Shown here: positions 7,606 through 16,400 of the stretch, one piece after another | How the letters are laid out: every line of letters begins with the position of its first letter | Position numbering within the stretch: the first letter of the stretch is position 1 | Assembly (NCBI GenBank): GCA_963661945.1 | Contig: CAVLDP010000001.1 | Span: 1 to 64,000 of the forward strand | Reading direction: 5' to 3' | DNA: 64,000 nt | Source of the DNA: CAVLDP01 sp963661945 | GTDB taxonomy: Bacteria; Bacillota; Clostridia; Lachnospirales; Lachnospiraceae | Translations under genes and position numbers: made by a program | Notes under the pieces: model-generated | What the model saw: only the letters and a program-made list of their open reading frames with translations | Told to the model about the DNA's origin: nothing | The model's database searches: none

Positions 7606-8727
7606 ATGACAAAGATAGATATTTATTCAGGATTTCTTGGATCAGGTAAGACAACCTTGATCAAGAAGATGATTGCTGAAGTTTTTCAGGGACAGCAGAT
7701 TGTTCTGATTGAGAATGAGTATGGTGAGGTTGGTATTGATGGTGGCTTCCTCAAGGATTCTGGCATTCAAATTACTGAGATGAACAGTGGCTGTATCTGC
7801 TGTACATTAGTTGGTGATTTCTCCAAGAATCTGAAGGAAGTGATTGAGAAATATCATCCGGACCGAATTATTATTGAGCCATCTGGCGTTGGCAAGTTAT
7901 CTGATGTTATGACATCAGTTGTTGCTATGGAAGATGAATATGATGTTCAGTTAAATGCACTTGTTACAGTGGTTAACTCACTTAAGGCTTCCAAGCAGAT
8001 GAAGGCTTTTGGCGAATTCTTTAATAATCAGATTGAGTTTGCAACGACTGTTATCCTCAGTAGAACGCAGAAGGCAACACCAGAGCAGGTAGAGTTCTGC
8101 ACATCACAGATTCAGAAGCTGAATCCTAAGGCTACTGTGATTACAACACCATGGGATGATATCTCTGGCGAGAAGATCTTAAATGCGATGGAGGGGCATG
8201 ACAATCTGGAGCTTAAGACACTTGCAGAGGAGCAGCACAGATTAGAGGAAGAGGCTCATGAGCACGAGCATCATCATCATGATCATGAAGAAGAGCATGA
8301 GCATCATCATCACGACCATGACCATGACGGACATTGCTGCTGCTGTGGTCACGACCATGAGGACGAGCATCATCATGAAGATGATCATGAGCATGAGCAT
8401 CATCATGACCATGATCATGACCACGAACATCATCATCACCATCATCATGCAGATGATGTATTTACCAGCTGGGGCAAGGAAACACCTCATGTATTTGAGA
8501 GAGAGACCATCGAGAATGCTCTTCATAATTTTGCGGAGACGGACCTCTTTGGCAATATCTTAAGATCTAAGGGCATGGTTCCATCTGTTGATGGTAGCTG
8601 GATTTATTTCGACCTGGTAGATGGAGAGTATGAGCTTAGAACAGGTGAACCTGATGTTACAGGTAAGCTGGTTGTTATTGGTACAGACATCGACGAACAT
8701 AAGTTAGAAGAACTTTTTGGACTATAA
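7606..8727 (+). CDS. CobW/COG0523 G3E GTPase with long His-rich metal-binding segment
   Basis: This 373-residue metal chaperone-type GTPase starts at ATG 7606, behind AGAAGG. An upstream in-frame GTG is less likely because it overlaps that ribosome site. Walker A is GFLGSGKTT (residues 9-17), the hallmark metal-binding CxCC motif is at 62-65 (GCICC), and the guanine-recognition loop is a non-canonical SRTQKA rather than NKxD. Residues about 217-281 are dominated by His, Asp and Glu, with an internal CCCCGH, and should bind several zinc, nickel or cobalt ions. The C-terminal CobW domain follows. The family moves metal into target proteins using GTP. Which metal is an inference; zinc fits best in the absence of nickel or cobalamin genes. 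Confidence 0.88.
   Translation: MTKIDIYSGFLGSGKTTLIKKMIAEVFQGQQIVLIENEYGEVGIDGGFLKDSGIQITEMNSGCICCTLVGDFSKNLKEVIEKYHPDRIIIEPSGVGKLSDVMTSVVAMEDEYDVQLNALVTVVNSLKASKQMKAFGEFFNNQIEFATTVILSRTQKATPEQVEFCTSQIQKLNPKATVITTPWDDISGEKILNAMEGHDNLELKTLAEEQHRLEEEAHEHEHHHHDHEEEHEHHHHDHDHDGHCCCCGHDHEDEHHHEDDHEHEHHHDHDHDHEHHHHHHHADDVFTSWGKETPHVFERETIENALHNFAETDLFGNILRSKGMVPSVDGSWIYFDLVDGEYELRTGEPDVTGKLVVIGTDIDEHKLEELFGL
8256..8451 (+). repeat. Low-complexity CAT/GAC repeat encoding the His-rich segment
   Basis: About 195 bases consist of imperfect repeats of CATCATCATGACCATGA-like units, encoding runs of His with Asp and Glu. A tract of this kind is prone to slippage, so the number of histidines probably varies between strains. 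Long open frames on other strands here are by-products of the repeat. Confidence 0.85.
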
Positions 8728-8771
8728 AATTCTTTTGTCCATTATCGAGCTTTTGCATAGTAATTTGATGA

Positions 8772-8807
8772 AATACCGTTATAATTTGATTATAGCGGTA
8801 TTTTTTT
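8772..8807 (+). terminator. Rho-independent terminator after the His-rich CobW gene
   Basis: A 13-base-pair stem (8772-8784 with 8790-8802, one G-T wobble) has a five-base loop and continues into a run of seven T residues. It separates the first CobW gene from the second, so the two are probably transcribed independently. Confidence 0.9.
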
Positions 8808-8849
8808 AGATACAATACTTTCATAAGCTACAGTTAGAAAGGAAATGCA

Positions 8850-9809
8850 ATGGAAGAAATACCAATTTATTTATTTACGGGCTTCATGGACAGTGGCAAG
8901 ACGAGCCTGATTGAAGATACCCTGATTGAGAATGAATTTAGCAAGGAATGTGACCGTGTACTTATCATTTCTTGTGAAGATGGTGACGTGGAATATGATA
9001 TCGAGAAGCTGAAATCGATTAAGACACAGGTTGTGACAATCGAGGAAGAGGAAGATTTCACTGAGGATAGGATCGAAGAAATAAATAAGACCTATCGTCC
9101 GGATGCTGTATTTATTGAGTATAACGGTACATGGGATGTTGGCAGACTTTATGACGATTTTACCTGGCCGAAGGGCTGGGAGATTATACAGTCTCTTGCA
9201 ACGGTAGATTCCACGACCTTTGAGATGTATATGCTTAATATGCGTACACTTATGCAGGAGCAGCTCTTCCGTGCTGAGGTTGTGATTTTTAACCGTTGTA
9301 CAGATGACACCAACCGCGCGAAGTTTCGTAGCATGATTAAGGCCTTTAATCGCCCTGCTCAGATTGTATATGAGAGAGCGGACGGAACAATTGACGAGAG
9401 ACCAGAGGAACTGCCATTTGATGTATCTGCAGATCATATTACGATCTCTGATGCAGATTATGCACTTTGGTTTATGGATGTCATGGATAATCCTCGCAAG
9501 TATGATGGCAAGGAGGTTTCCTTCCTCGGAATCGTCTATAATCCGTCAGAAGGCAAGGGAAAGCTTCGCTCAGATGTGTTTGTACCAGGCCGCTTTGCGA
9601 TGACCTGCTGCGTGGAGGATATTCAGTTCCTTGGCATGAAATGTAAATCTCCGGATGCTTCTTTGTATCCACACAAGAGCTGGATTCATATTACGGCTAA
9701 GATTAAATATGAATTTGCCAAGGAATACAAGGGTAAGGGACCGGTTCTTTATCCAGTTTCTATTGAGAAGGCTGAGAAGCCAGAAGATGATTTGGTCTAT
9801 TTTAACTAG
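8850..9809 (+). CDS. CobW-like GTPase fused to a DUF1980-like domain
   Basis: The 319-residue protein opens with a G3E GTPase domain: Walker A is GFMDSGKTS (residues 11-19), and VFIEYNGTWD stands where CobW proteins have their IIEPSG motif. The CxCC metal-binding motif found in its neighbour is missing; ISCEDGDVEYD occupies that area. From about residue 205 the sequence changes to an OB-like domain. Its GKEVSFLGIVY and RFAMTCC (about 248-254) stretches recall the C-terminal domain of YcgQ/DUF1980 (TIGR03943) proteins. YcgQ and its permease are partners of COG0523 proteins in zinc homeostasis in other bacteria, from memory. No permease gene is present here. An AGAAAGGAAATG context supports the start. 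Confidence 0.78.
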   Translation: MEEIPIYLFTGFMDSGKTSLIEDTLIENEFSKECDRVLIISCEDGDVEYDIEKLKSIKTQVVTIEEEEDFTEDRIEEINKTYRPDAVFIEYNGTWDVGRLYDDFTWPKGWEIIQSLATVDSTTFEMYMLNMRTLMQEQLFRAEVVIFNRCTDDTNRAKFRSMIKAFNRPAQIVYERADGTIDERPEELPFDVSADHITISDADYALWFMDVMDNPRKYDGKEVSFLGIVYNPSEGKGKLRSDVFVPGRFAMTCCVEDIQFLGMKCKSPDASLYPHKSWIHITAKIKYEFAKEYKGKGPVLYPVSIEKAEKPEDDLVYFN

Positions 9810-9858
9810 GATGTAATGATGATACTCAAGCATCATGAGAATATAGGAGGGTGAATGA

Positions 9859-10749
9859 ATGTATAAGATCATCAAGAAAGAGAAGCTTGCTGATAAGATT
9901 TATCTTATGGATGTAGAAGCTCCTCGCGTGGCAGCATCTTGCTTGCCAGGTCAATTTGTCATTGTGAAGATGGATGAGGATGGAGAGCGTATTCCACTTA
10001 CTATCTGCGATTATGACAGAGAGGCAAAGACAATTACTATTGTATTCCAGACCGTTGGTGCTTCAACCATGCGTATGGCAGATCTAGAAGCTGGAGACAG
10101 CTTCGCAGATTTTGTTGGACCACTTGGTATGCCATCCGATTTATGTATTGAGGCAAATCTGGAAGAGACCAGAAATAAGAAGATTGTCTTTATTGCAGGT
10201 GGTGTTGGTACAGCACCAGTTTATCCACAGGTGAAGTGGCTGAAGGAACATGGTGTAGATTCTACAGTAATCATGGGATCTCGTACCAAGGATCTTCTCT
10301 TCTTCGTGGATAAGATGGAGAAGGTTGCTACAAAGCTATGCGTTACTACAGATGATGGAAGCTATGGCTTCCACGGAATGGGAACCAACCAGCTCCAGGC
10401 TCTTATTGACGAAGGAATGACATTTGATCATTGCGTTGCCATTGGCCCTATGATCATGATGAAATTTGTATGTAAGCTGACTAAGGAGCTTAATATTCCA
10501 ACAGTTGTATCTATGAATCCAATCATGGTAGATGGTACAGGTATGTGTGGTGCCTGCCGTCTGATCGTTGGTGACGAAGTGAAGTTTGCTTGTGTAGATG
10601 GACCTGAATTTGATGGTTTTAAGGTTGACTTTGATCTGGCTATGGCAAGACAGGCTCAGTATAAGACAGAAGAAGGCAGAGCAAAGCTTGCTCTTGAAGA
10701 AGGCGATACACATCATGGTGGTTGCGGACATTGTGGAGGTGACAAATAA
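9859..10749 (+). CDS. nfnA: NfnA-type subunit of NADH-dependent ferredoxin:NADP+ oxidoreductase
   Basis: This 296-residue protein resembles the electron-transfer subunit of dihydroorotate dehydrogenase: an N-terminal FAD-binding barrel (about 1-100), then an NAD(H)-binding Rossmann domain with FIAGGVGTAP. The [2Fe-2S] site has C230, C233 and C245, while D225 occupies the place of the first cysteine in the usual motif. An Asp ligand at this position is, from memory, a feature of Thermotoga NfnA. It pairs with the next gene to form the electron-bifurcating transhydrogenase that balances NADH, NADPH and ferredoxin in anaerobes. The stop overlaps the nfnB start (TAATG). The tail HHGGCGHCGG is an unusual addition. 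Confidence 0.85.
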   Translation: MYKIIKKEKLADKIYLMDVEAPRVAASCLPGQFVIVKMDEDGERIPLTICDYDREAKTITIVFQTVGASTMRMADLEAGDSFADFVGPLGMPSDLCIEANLEETRNKKIVFIAGGVGTAPVYPQVKWLKEHGVDSTVIMGSRTKDLLFFVDKMEKVATKLCVTTDDGSYGFHGMGTNQLQALIDEGMTFDHCVAIGPMIMMKFVCKLTKELNIPTVVSMNPIMVDGTGMCGACRLIVGDEVKFACVDGPEFDGFKVDFDLAMARQAQYKTEEGRAKLALEEGDTHHGGCGHCGGDK

Positions 10750-12134
10750 TGGGAGATCCAATGGTTAGAGTACCTATTAGTGAGCAGGACCCTGCTGTTC
10801 GTGCTACTAATTTCGAGGAAGTTTGTCTTGGCTACACCAAGGAGGAAGCATTTGAGGAGGCAGAGAGATGCCTAAACTGTAAGAATCCTAAGTGTGTAGA
10901 AGGCTGTCCTGTATCAATTAATATTCCGGGCTTTATATCAGAACTCAAGCAAGCTGATATTGAGAAGGCTTACGAGGTGATTAGCGAGTCATCTGCGCTT
11001 CCTGCTGTATGCGGTCGTGTATGTCCACAGGAGAGCCAGTGCGAAGGAAGATGTATTCGTGGAATTAAAGGCGAGGCTGTATCAATTGGTAAGCTCGAGA
11101 GATTTACTGCTGATTGGGCCAGAGAGAATGGCATCAAGCCGACAACAGATGCACCTAAGAATGGCCATAAGGTTGCAGTAATTGGGTCTGGACCTGCTGG
11201 TCTTACTTGTGCAGGCGATCTTGCTAAGCTTGGATATGATGTCACAATTTTCGAGGCTCTTCATAAGACTGGTGGCGTTCTTGTATATGGTATTCCAGAA
11301 TTCCGTCTGCCTAAGGACAAGGTTGTAGCTGCTGAAGTTGAGAATGTGAAGAACCTTGGCGTGAAGATTGAGACTAATGTTATTATTGGCCGTTCAATTA
11401 CAATTGATCAGCTGATGGAAGATGAAGGATTTGAAGCTGTATTTATCGGTTCTGGCGCCGGTCTTCCTAGATTCATGGGTATTCCTGGTGAGCAGGCTAA
11501 TGGCGTATTCTCTGCCAATGAATTCCTGACTCGTAATAACCTCATGAAGGCATATAAGGATTCTGATACACCAATTGCCAGAGGCAAGAAGGTAGTTGTT
11601 GTTGGTGGTGGAAATGTTGCAATGGACGCAGCCAGAACAGCTCTTCGACTTGGCGCAGAAGTGCATGTGGTATATCGTCGTTCGGAAGCAGAGCTTCCAG
11701 CCAGAGCGGAAGAAGTGCATCATGCTAAGGAGGAAGGAATTATCTTCGATCTTCTGCAGAATCCGGTAGAGATATTACAGGATGAGAATGGTTGGGTGTC
11801 AGGTATCCGTGTTATTAAGATGGAGCTTGGTGAGCCAGATGCATCTGGACGTAGAAGCCCTGTTGAGATTCCAGGCTCTGAGTATGAGATTTCTTGTGAC
11901 ACGGTAATTATGTCACTTGGTACTTCACCAAATCCTCTGATTTCTTCTACAACAGAGGGCTTGGAAGTGAATCGTCGTGGATGTATTGTTGCAGAAGATA
12001 CAACAGGAGCTACATCCAAGGAAGCTGTCTATGCTGGTGGCGATGCAGTAACAGGTGCAGCAACAGTTATTCTTGCCATGGGAGCTGGAAAGCAGGCTGC
12101 AAAGGGCATTCACGAGTATTTTCAGAATCGATAA
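10749..12134 (+). CDS. nfnB: NfnB-type subunit, glutamate synthase small-subunit family
   Basis: The 461-residue protein carries two four-cysteine groups at its N-terminus (C41, C44, C49, C53 and C88, C92, C98, C102) for two [4Fe-4S] clusters. An FAD-binding domain (AVIGSGPAGLTCAGDLA) and an NADPH-binding domain (VVVVGGGNVAMDAART) follow. It resembles the small subunit of glutamate synthase, but no large gltB subunit is near. Its one-base overlap with an nfnA gene points to NfnAB, the soluble enzyme that couples NADH and reduced ferredoxin to NADP+ reduction. A strong terminator closes the pair. Confidence 0.87.
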   Translation: MGDPMVRVPISEQDPAVRATNFEEVCLGYTKEEAFEEAERCLNCKNPKCVEGCPVSINIPGFISELKQADIEKAYEVISESSALPAVCGRVCPQESQCEGRCIRGIKGEAVSIGKLERFTADWARENGIKPTTDAPKNGHKVAVIGSGPAGLTCAGDLAKLGYDVTIFEALHKTGGVLVYGIPEFRLPKDKVVAAEVENVKNLGVKIETNVIIGRSITIDQLMEDEGFEAVFIGSGAGLPRFMGIPGEQANGVFSANEFLTRNNLMKAYKDSDTPIARGKKVVVVGGGNVAMDAARTALRLGAEVHVVYRRSEAELPARAEEVHHAKEEGIIFDLLQNPVEILQDENGWVSGIRVIKMELGEPDASGRRSPVEIPGSEYEISCDTVIMSLGTSPNPLISSTTEGLEVNRRGCIVAEDTTGATSKEAVYAGGDAVTGAATVILAMGAGKQAAKGIHEYFQNR

Positions 12135-12178
12135 TTGGTATTGATTGCATATGAAGTTTTAGTGTGAAAGCACATTAG

Positions 12179-12222
12179 AAAACCCCAGGTACGGAGAAGA
12201 AATTCTCTGTACCTGGGGTTTT
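12179..12222. terminator. Bidirectional terminator between nfnB and the aminotransferase gene
   Basis: AAAACCCCAGGTACGGAGAA pairs with the matching arm ending in CCTGGGGTTTT around a four-base loop, with one G-T wobble. Runs of A before and T after make it work on both strands. It serves the rightward nfnAB and the leftward aminotransferase gene, whose stop is at 12256. Confidence 0.95.
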
Positions 12223-12255
12223 ATATTTGTATTTTGATGCTTGCTGGTGCAGGCA

Positions 12256-13344
12256 TTATTTTGTTAGGCAATCAAATAGACGATTGTCTTCATCATATCC
12301 CATGAAGCAGAAGCGAATATACGTATCGTCAAGAAATGGGAAGGTAGAGCAATCACGTATCATCATGCCAGAACGAATGGCTCTGTCAAATAGAATCTGA
12401 CTGTTTAGGGCAGGATCTGTGATCTTGATTAGCATGAAGTTGGCAGTAGGCTTATAGGGCTTAAAGCCGGTAGCCTCTGAGAAGAGAGTATACATGCGAT
12501 TTCGTTCGCCAGAAATCAGGCTTCTGGTTGCCTCTACATATCGCGTGTCAGTGAACATGATTTGTCCTGCCACCTCAGCTAAAGAATTAATCATCCACGG
12601 ATTCTTGTGGGTGTTGATTTGCTGCAGCAGATCCTCATTTCCAGTGATAGCGTAACCGAGTCTAAGACCAGGAGCTGCAAAGAACTTACTGGTGCCTCTT
12701 AGGATTATGATGTTGTTGTAATAAGAGGCTAGCGGAACAGCGGTGGTCTTCTCTACATCATCTACAAATTCGATATAGGTCTCGTCCACCATGACATAGA
12801 TGTGATTCTCTGTACAGATATCGAGAATCTTTCGCATTTCCTTTGGTGAGATGCATGTAGAGGTTGGGTTGTTAGGGTTACATAGGACAAGCAAATCGAT
12901 ATCCTCTGTTAGCTTGTCTATGAGCTTTGGAATATTAAGGGTAAAATCATCCTCTTCGCTTAATGGGAAATAATGCGTTTTGCCGCCATTTAGCGTAATC
13001 TCTCTCTCGTATTCAGAATAGGTTGGGCCAAGAACCATGGCTTTCTTTGGGTTTGTTACCTGAATAAATAGAGAGATGAGCTCGGTAGAACCGTTGCCTA
13101 CGATGATATAGTCTGGATTGGTGCCAGCATAGTTTGCGATACAAGATCGAAGAGCGGTATATTCTCGGTCCGGATAGGTTGAGATTGCATCTACATGGTC
13201 AGCAAGTGTCTCTCTAAGAAGAGGTGAAATGCCAAGTGGATTTACATTGGCGGAGAAGCTTGTGATGTCCTCTTTCTTGATGCCATAGATGCTTTCTATT
13301 TTCTCTAAATCACTACCGTGAAAATGGTCTTTGTGCTTTATCAT
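12256..13344 (-). CDS. HisC/CobD-like PLP-dependent aminotransferase
   Basis: A 362-residue fold-type I enzyme. The PLP lysine is K220 in RGTSKFFAAPGLRLGY; CNPNNPT (155-161) and DETY (187-190) are the other cofactor-binding motifs. The start HFHGSDLEKI and the NVNPLG segment are those of threonine-phosphate decarboxylase (CobD) and histidinol-phosphate aminotransferase (HisC), which are hard to separate by eye. No cobalamin or histidine genes are near to decide. The opening HG(S/G)D favours CobD slightly. GGAGGAAAT precedes the ATG on the minus strand. It is transcribed alone, away from the DUF5717 cluster. Confidence 0.75.
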   Translation of the reverse strand: MIKHKDHFHGSDLEKIESIYGIKKEDITSFSANVNPLGISPLLRETLADHVDAISTYPDREYTALRSCIANYAGTNPDYIIVGNGSTELISLFIQVTNPKKAMVLGPTYSEYEREITLNGGKTHYFPLSEEDDFTLNIPKLIDKLTEDIDLLVLCNPNNPTSTCISPKEMRKILDICTENHIYVMVDETYIEFVDDVEKTTAVPLASYYNNIIILRGTSKFFAAPGLRLGYAITGNEDLLQQINTHKNPWMINSLAEVAGQIMFTDTRYVEATRSLISGERNRMYTLFSEATGFKPYKPTANFMLIKITDPALNSQILFDRAIRSGMMIRDCSTFPFLDDTYIRFCFMGYDEDNRLFDCLTK

Positions 13345-13382
13345 ATTTCCTCCAAATGCTAATGCCGGAAAGCCCGATTTTA

Positions 13383-13411
13383 TTGCATGAAATGGGCAAA
13401 TAGTTTATAAT
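13383..13411 (+). promoter_or_regulatory. Promoter of the DUF5717/DUF5716 cluster
   Basis: TTGCAT (13383-13388) and TATAAT (13406-13411) are 17 bases apart. The start point would be near 13418, about 48 bases before the GTG at 13466. It is interleaved with a leftward promoter whose minus-10 (13414-13419) almost touches this one. Confidence 0.75.
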
Positions 13412-13413
13412 TC

Positions 13414-13441
13414 ATTATAGCTAAGTCTGTTGAAAAATCAA
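13414..13441 (-). promoter_or_regulatory. Leftward promoter of the HisC/CobD-like gene
   Basis: Read on the minus strand, TTGATT (13436-13441) and TATAAT (13414-13419) are 16 bases apart. The minus-10 elements of this and the rightward promoter form the palindrome TATAATTCATTATA, so RNA polymerase bound at one should block the other. Confidence 0.6.
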
Positions 13442-13465
13442 CAGAGAAGAGGGGCGGAACTAGAC

Positions 13466-16400
13466 GTGCGTAAGAGAATTTGGCGAATGTCGGAGGATCG
13501 ATTCGACAGCGATATACCAAAACTTGAATTGTCCACTGATCATGTGGAGATGACAGGGTACGAGGGCCAGGTTACAGAAGGCTCTTTTGTCATAAGAAGC
13601 ACGAATGGAATTTCAGCCCGTGGTCTGGTCTATTCATCAAATCCCTATGTTTTAGTTACAACACCTCAATTTGAGGGTATAGAGAATCGGATTCATTTTC
13701 GGACAGTAGATGTGAATCTGTTAGAAGGTGACCTTTTGGAGGGAGCCTTTACTTTGGCATGCAATCAATCAGAGCTCACGCTGCCATTTACGATTCGCTA
13801 TGTGAGAAGAAATCTTATGACTTCGGTAGGAGAGATTACATCCCTACAGGAATTTGCTGATTTTGCCAAGGAACACTGGGTAGAAGCATTGCAGATCTTC
13901 TATACAGAGCCTTTTTCTAAGCTGATTGCTAGAGAATCAAGCAGGATTCGCCTTTTGTATCAGGCCTATCTTCTTGGACAGCATAATCAGAAGAATTTTG
14001 AAGAATTCTTAGTTTCTTGCAACATGAAGGAACGTATGACCTTTGACCTTCAGGAGAAGACATACGAATTTTATTCACTTAGCGAGAATCAGAAGGAATA
14101 TATAGAGCTTTCGAGAAACACCTGGGGTTACATGGAGATTGATATTTCATCCGACAGCGACTTTGTCACCGTTGAGAAGAATCATATCAATTCAGATTTC
14201 TTCCTGGGTAGTACGGCATCCTTTAGCTTCTATGTTCATAAGAATTTGATGCATGCAGGAATCAATAAGGCTAAGATCACGTTCGATTCCCTGACCACTC
14301 ATCGAGAGATTTTAGTTATTGCATCCCCATCTGCTAAGGAGGATGAGTCCTATCAGATTGGCCTTAAGCATAAGAGGAGAATCTGCGACTTCACGAGAAT
14401 CTATCTGGAATATCGTCTGGGACGCATGTCGACGGACGATTGGTGTAAATCAACACTTGAGATTCTTGATGAGTTAGATGAAGATTATGAACTATCTCTT
14501 AGAACAGGTGATGAGTTTCAGGTTATTCCTAAGAACATATCTTATCAGTTAATGAGAGCGCATGCTCTTATTGCAAATAAAGAGAGACAGGAAGCACTCT
14601 GGATTATCTCAGACCTAAAGCGAGATATTGAGGATAAGAAGAGTAGGGAATGGGCCTATTTATTATATTTATGTACCTTGATTGAGAAGGAAGAGAATTA
14701 TGTAGATCGACTTACTTCAGAGATTGAGAAGATCTTTAAGGAGCGACCAGAGGATCCATATATCTTTTTCTTTCTACTGTTTTTGAGAAAGGAATATCTC
14801 GATCATTCCCATCTTAAATTACAGGCGATAAAGCAATGGGTTCTATCCGATTATCCGTCACCATATTTCTACCTGGAGGCTCTTTCTATCTACAAGACGG
14901 AACCGTATCTTCTTACGGAGCTTGATGATTTTTCGTATCGCATTCTAACATTTGCGATTTCGCATCATGCCTTGACTAATGATTTGGCATCTCAAGTTGC
15001 AAGAGCCTTAGAAGGATGTAGGTCTTTTGAGAGTAAGTTTTATAAGCTCGCAGCAAGAATATATGATGAGACTCATGTAGAAGAGCTGAAGCATTCCATT
15101 ATTGCCTATTTACTTCGTTTTCAATGTGTGGGAGAGAACTACCTGCCTTGGTATCAGCTTGCTATTTCCGAGAAGTTACATCTGACGGGCTTATATGAGG
15201 CATATATTATGAGCCTTCCAAAGGATTATGCAGAACCTCTTCCAGATCTTGTTACTATGTATTTTCGCTATGATACGAATATGGATTCTCAGTATAAGGC
15301 CTTTATCTATAGCAATATTATTGGCCATCGAACAGAAGATCCATCTACATATCAGGCATACCTTAGACGAATCGAAGATTTTGCACTTGAGGAACTGAAG
15401 CTTAATCATATTGATGACAATCTTGCAGCAATCTATCAGAATCTTTTGAATCACGGTCTGGTAAATGAAGACATTGCTGAAATGATGAGCAAGCTTCTCT
15501 TCATGCATAAGATAGTATGCCTAGATGAGAGATTTGCAGAGGTTCTTTTCTTAGAGGAGTATAGAAGTGATCCATTATATGCCACACTTGTTAATCATCA
15601 GGTGCAATTTCCAATACTTACGGATCAATGCGTAATCCTGCTCCAGATGTCGGATGGTACACTTTGCTATGAACCAAGCCTTTATTATGTAGAGCAGATG
15701 ATTCAGTATGAACATTTCTATGAGGATGTTCGTAAATATGCTTCGAATAATCTGGATTATATTATTCATGATTTTAGCAATCGTATGAAGGAAGGGGAGT
15801 TCTATCGGGAGGATATGTCCTATATAGAGAATTTCCTGAATTCAGATGAATTATCTCTATCTTATAAGGCGTCTCTCTATCCGCAGATTATCACCTTCCT
15901 CAAGGGACATTCCAGAGAGGATATTATTGAGAAGCATATGCTTCTTCATAAGCCATATGCATATCTGGATTATAGACTTATGAGCTATATGATTGAGATT
16001 GCAATAAATAATGGATTTTATGACGAGGCATATTCGCTTGTGATTCGTTACAATTGCTTCCATGTGGATAATGCGGTACTGCTTAAATTATGCAACTACA
16101 TAATTCTCTACAAGGATTTTTCGTCGGATGATTTCCTGATTGGGCTTTGCGGAAGGCTTTTGGAGGCAGATGTATATTCTGAGCAGACAATCGGTTATTT
16201 GAATCGGTATTATGCTGGCGCGACAGAACTTATGTATAAGGTATGGGTACTGGCACGCAGGAATCACATCAAGTCAGAGAAGCTCTCGGAGAGAACCTTG
16301 GTTCAGATGCTTTATACGGAGCATATCAGCATGACCTCCGGTGATGTGTTTGAAGCCTATATGGAACATAATCCGAATAAGATGGTCGTAGAGGCTTATT

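Noticed and set aside
8242..8563. Long open frames on both strands across the His-rich repeat
   Set aside because: They result from the CAT/GAC repeat having few stops; no ribosome site and the encoded Met/Ile strings are not protein-like.
8871..9437. A 188-codon minus-strand open frame opposite the second CobW gene
   Set aside because: It lies wholly within a clear gene on the other strand and has no ribosome site or family resemblance.
9859..12134. Dihydroorotate dehydrogenase or glutamate synthase operon
   Set aside because: No pyrD catalytic subunit and no gltB large subunit are near; the overlapping gene pair fits NfnAB better.
15191..15508. Minus-strand frames inside the DUF5717-like gene
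   Set aside because: No promoter or ribosome site; the plus-strand frame is continuous over 1190 codons.
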